Below, piece after piece: positions 4,948 to 6,657 of a stretch of 6,657 nt of DNA. The notes under the pieces are model-generated. The model had not been told where the DNA came from. It searched no databases and saw nothing but the letters and a program-made list of their open reading frames with translations. Origin of the DNA: Rickettsiales bacterium (GTDB lineage: Bacteria > Pseudomonadota > Alphaproteobacteria > Rickettsiales > 21-14-0-20-44-7); the NCBI GenBank assembly GCA_023301015.1, contig JALZVI010000257.1, positions 1-6,657 on the forward strand, in the 5' to 3' direction. Position 1 is the stretch's first letter; every line of letters starts with the position of its first letter. A program made the translations under genes and the position numbers.

Positions 4948-6007
4948 TTTTCTACGCAGAAATAAATCACTAATCTTACTCGCCCTGTTAGCCTTGATCC
5001 TGTTGTCGACTCTGGTTTTTCAATATGTTTCGTACCACAGCCTTAGCGGGAAAGAAAACTCCAAACTTGCGGAGACCCTAAAGCAACGGATTGTGGTTGA
5101 CCTTAAAAACGAAAAATGGTTTGTGACCGACAATGTTATTGACGGAAAAATCATCGAAAGCGGGGAAGTGAAATTTTCATCTAGCGATGATAACGAGGAA
5201 GAGCGGGAAGCACTCGAAGTTGAGCCAAAAGACAAGCCAGAATCAATCGACCAGTATGAGGATGATGCTTATAGCAAGAACTCCCCTGAAGACGATGTAG
5301 ATGAGAAGGACGATAAACCAGTAGTGAAAGTGATCGAAGAGCTTGACGTGTCTCAGGCAGAAATATCCATCATCGTTTCCAACATGGGCTTAAATGAAAA
5401 TGCAGTGAAACTGGCTTCTAGATTGCCTAAAAAATTTACATTTGCATTCACGCCATATGGCCAAATCACAACAAAAGCTTCAATTCAACTTGCTGAAGAA
5501 GGATACTCCGTTCTAGCGCAGCTACCTACGGAGAGCACGGTTAAGCGTGAAGATCCGGGCAAATTTGGCTTATCTCCAACAAATAGCCAGCAAAAGAACC
5601 GACAGAATTATGAAGCCGTTTATTCACTAATCCCATCCTCAATCGGATTCCTAACTCCAGAATACGAAGACTTTAGTGGCGGTAGCGATGAGGACATGAA
5701 CAAGCTTCTAGACCTGATAAGCACAAAGAATTCTATTCTAGTATATCTGGGAAAATCACCTGAAAAAGTGCGCAAATATGCAGCGGTGAATGGAATGGAC
5801 GCAATCATCCCTGACTTAACAATTGACAACAACCCTTCAATCCCTGATATCAACGCGCAACTTAGAGCGCTAGAAGTTATTGCAAAAGAGCGTGGTTCAG
5901 CAACTGCGCTTGCAAGAGCATATCCGATAACTTTTGAGGCTCTAGAAAAATGGGCGAAGACATTGGAAGGCAAGAATATTAAACTAACAAAATTGGCACA
6001 GAGATGA
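4943..6007 (+). CDS. Membrane-anchored divergent polysaccharide deacetylase family protein, probably catalytically inactive
   Basis: This is a 354-residue protein with one N-terminal membrane helix (about 8-28) and a short conserved stretch. An acidic low-complexity linker follows (about 80-125, rich in Asp/Glu). The C-terminal domain (about 138-352) resembles the divergent polysaccharide deacetylase family (DUF610/YibQ type). Matching landmarks are FAFTPYG (167-173), AEEGYSVLAQLPTE (184-197), DPGKFGLSPTNSQQK (204-218), IPSSIGFL (230-237) and the ending KERGSATALARAYPITFEALEKWAKTLE. Where the family has DDLG, this protein has SNMG (146-149). The His of the usual HLPME block is Gln193, and the NYMG block reads TPEY (238-241). 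The expected metal ligands are therefore gone. The domain should face the periplasm; its job is unknown, perhaps glycan binding or scaffolding. It starts 33 bases after secF, with the start inside an inverted repeat, and its stop overlaps rppH by 4 bases. In related genomes, as I recall, this gene also precedes rppH, often behind ctpA. Confidence 0.83.
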   Translation: MNFLRRNKSLILLALLALILLSTLVFQYVSYHSLSGKENSKLAETLKQRIVVDLKNEKWFVTDNVIDGKIIESGEVKFSSSDDNEEEREALEVEPKDKPESIDQYEDDAYSKNSPEDDVDEKDDKPVVKVIEELDVSQAEISIIVSNMGLNENAVKLASRLPKKFTFAFTPYGQITTKASIQLAEEGYSVLAQLPTESTVKREDPGKFGLSPTNSQQKNRQNYEAVYSLIPSSIGFLTPEYEDFSGGSDEDMNKLLDLISTKNSILVYLGKSPEKVRKYAAVNGMDAIIPDLTIDNNPSIPDINAQLRALEVIAKERGSATALARAYPITFEALEKWAKTLEGKNIKLTKLAQR

Positions 6008-6483
6008 CATCAAAATCACAGAAACCATATCGGGAAAGCGTGGGCATGATGGTGTTGAACGCAGACGGCAAAATCTTGTGCGGGCGTAGAATTGACAACG
6101 ATGTTGAGGCGTGGCAAATGCCACAGGGCGGAATTGAACGCGGCGAAAACCCACAAATTGCAGCCATGCGCGAGCTGATGGAAGAGATGGGCACTAATAA
6201 TGTAGAGATTATCGCCGAGGCGAAAGATTGGCATTATTACGACCTACCTGAACATCTGGCGAGCCGCTTGTGGAACGGGCGTTACGCAGGGCAAATGCAA
6301 AAATGGTTTTTGATGCGCTTTTTGGGCACAGATGCGGATATTAACATTGAAACGCCGCACCCAGAATTTGGCGAATGGGGGTGGAAAACCCCGCAAGACC
6401 TGCCTGAGCTGATCGTAGACTTCAAAAAAGAGCTTTATGAACAGGTTCTTGCCGAATTCTCTTCACATTTAGCAAAGCTTTAG
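6004..6483 (+). CDS. rppH: RNA pyrophosphohydrolase RppH (Nudix hydrolase)
   Basis: RppH removes pyrophosphate from the 5' triphosphate end of mRNA, the step that opens transcripts to 5'-end-dependent decay by RNase E, and its homologues also act on dinucleoside polyphosphates. The 159-residue product has the family's PYRESVGMMVLN start and WQMPQGGIERGE. It has a complete Nudix box, G-x5-E-x7-RELMEEMG, from Gly42 to Thr64, with the metal-binding Glu residues present. Downstream, DWHYYDLPEHL and GQMQKWFLMRF are the RppH-specific segments that separate it from other Nudix enzymes. Length is typical of alphaproteobacterial RppH. The ATG overlaps the previous stop (ATGA), with no useful ribosome site of its own, so translation is probably coupled. 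Confidence 0.96.
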   Translation: MTSKSQKPYRESVGMMVLNADGKILCGRRIDNDVEAWQMPQGGIERGENPQIAAMRELMEEMGTNNVEIIAEAKDWHYYDLPEHLASRLWNGRYAGQMQKWFLMRFLGTDADINIETPHPEFGEWGWKTPQDLPELIVDFKKELYEQVLAEFSSHLAKL

Positions 6484-6489
6484 TATATT
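6462..6489 (+). promoter_or_regulatory. Probable promoter of tRNA-Arg
   Basis: TTCACA (6462-6467, five of six matches to TTGACA) is followed after 16 bases by TATATT (6484-6489, five of six matches to TATAAT). The start would fall near 6496, about 7 bases before the mature tRNA. The -35 element lies inside the last codons of rppH. The good match on both hexamers and the correct distance support it. Confidence 0.5.
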
Positions 6490-6502
6490 CAGCCTCATAT
6501 GG

Positions 6503-6579
6503 GGAGCCGTAGCTCAGCTGGATAGAGCAACAGCCTTCTAAGCTGTGGGTCGCAGGTTCGAATCCTGCCGGCTTCACCA
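6503..6579 (+). tRNA. tRNA-Arg, anticodon UCU, with encoded CCA
   Basis: A complete cloverleaf can be drawn. The acceptor stem is GGAGCCG (6503-6509) with CGGCTTC (6569-6575), including one G-T wobble. The D arm is GCTC/GAGC (6512-6515, 6525-6528). The anticodon stem ACAGC/GCTGT holds loop CTTCTAA with TCT at 6537-6539. The variable loop has five bases. The T arm is GCAGG-TTCGAAT-CCTGC (6552-6568). The discriminator is A6576 and CCA is encoded at 6577-6579. The body resembles E. coli tRNA-Arg(UCU), which reads AGA and AGG codons. Confidence 0.97.
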
Positions 6580-6657
6580 TTTACTTCTCAATTGTTTCTC
6601 CGTTGGCCTAATGGCTCGCAGACTGAAACAGCGCTTCGCTTAGCGAGTGGCTGGCAA
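6580..6657. other. 3' flank of tRNA-Arg, no gene recognised
   Basis: These last 78 bases hold no supportable gene. The only symmetry is CTCGC (6615-6619) with GCGAG (6643-6647) and a small TCGCT-T-AGCGA palindrome at 6636-6646. There is no T-run terminator after the tRNA. A reading frame on the minus strand, open from the window edge down to about 6588, could be the end of a gene lying outside, but nothing identifies it. Confidence 0.4.

Noticed and set aside
6611..6643. Ten-codon plus-strand open frame starting ATGGCTCGC
   Set aside because: Too short, no ribosome site, no recognisable product.
6596..6657. Possible second tRNA downstream of tRNA-Arg
   Set aside because: GGCCTAATGGC resembles a D arm and CTGAAAC an anticodon loop, but no consistent acceptor, anticodon or T stem can be drawn in the remaining sequence.
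1..6657. CRISPR array, insertion sequence or phage genes
   Set aside because: No spaced direct repeats, transposase, integrase or phage-type protein appears on either strand.

Overview
The window looks like chromosomal DNA of an alphaproteobacterium of moderate GC content. The evidence is a divergent polysaccharide-deacetylase-family gene directly upstream of and overlapping rppH (as I recall, an alphaproteobacterial pairing), alphaproteobacterial-looking FliP, GlmU and SecF, TadE-type pseudopilins, and a tRNA gene with encoded CCA. All eight protein genes and the tRNA lie on the plus strand. No species can be named from the sequence alone.

Layout. Positions 1-261 hold the 3' end of tgt (queuosine tRNA modification). 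A 250-base gap follows (262-511), with a good extended -10 promoter and TTAA-type palindromic motifs. Two overlapping genes (512-1066 and 1066-1914) encode TadE-like pseudopilins. After a 64-base AT-rich spacer come fliP (1979-2722, flagellar export gate), glmU (2722-3999, UDP-GlcNAc synthesis), secF (4013-4909, Sec translocon accessory), a membrane-anchored divergent polysaccharide-deacetylase homologue (4943-6007) and rppH (6004-6483, mRNA 5' pyrophosphohydrolase). Spacings are -1, +13, +33 and -4 bases, so fliP to rppH reads as one tightly packed envelope/housekeeping transcription unit. tRNA-Arg(UCU) at 6503-6579 has its own probable promoter inside the end of rppH. The last 78 bases contain no gene I can support.

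How the genes fit together. Most products act at or build the cell envelope: pseudopilins, flagellar export, cell-wall precursor supply, protein translocation, and a periplasm-facing pseudo-deacetylase. The ends of the window carry RNA metabolism genes (tgt, rppH, tRNA-Arg).

I see no wholly new system, but several genes are unusual. The Tgt C-terminus has lost all four ligands of the structural zinc and its usual C-terminal tail. Both TadE-like proteins carry EF-hand-like calcium-loop sequences, and the second has a C-terminal four-cysteine cluster. GlmU appears to lack at least one coil of its left-handed beta-helix. The deacetylase homologue has lost its recognisable metal-binding motifs. 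fliP and glmU share a stop/start overlap that links two unrelated pathways.
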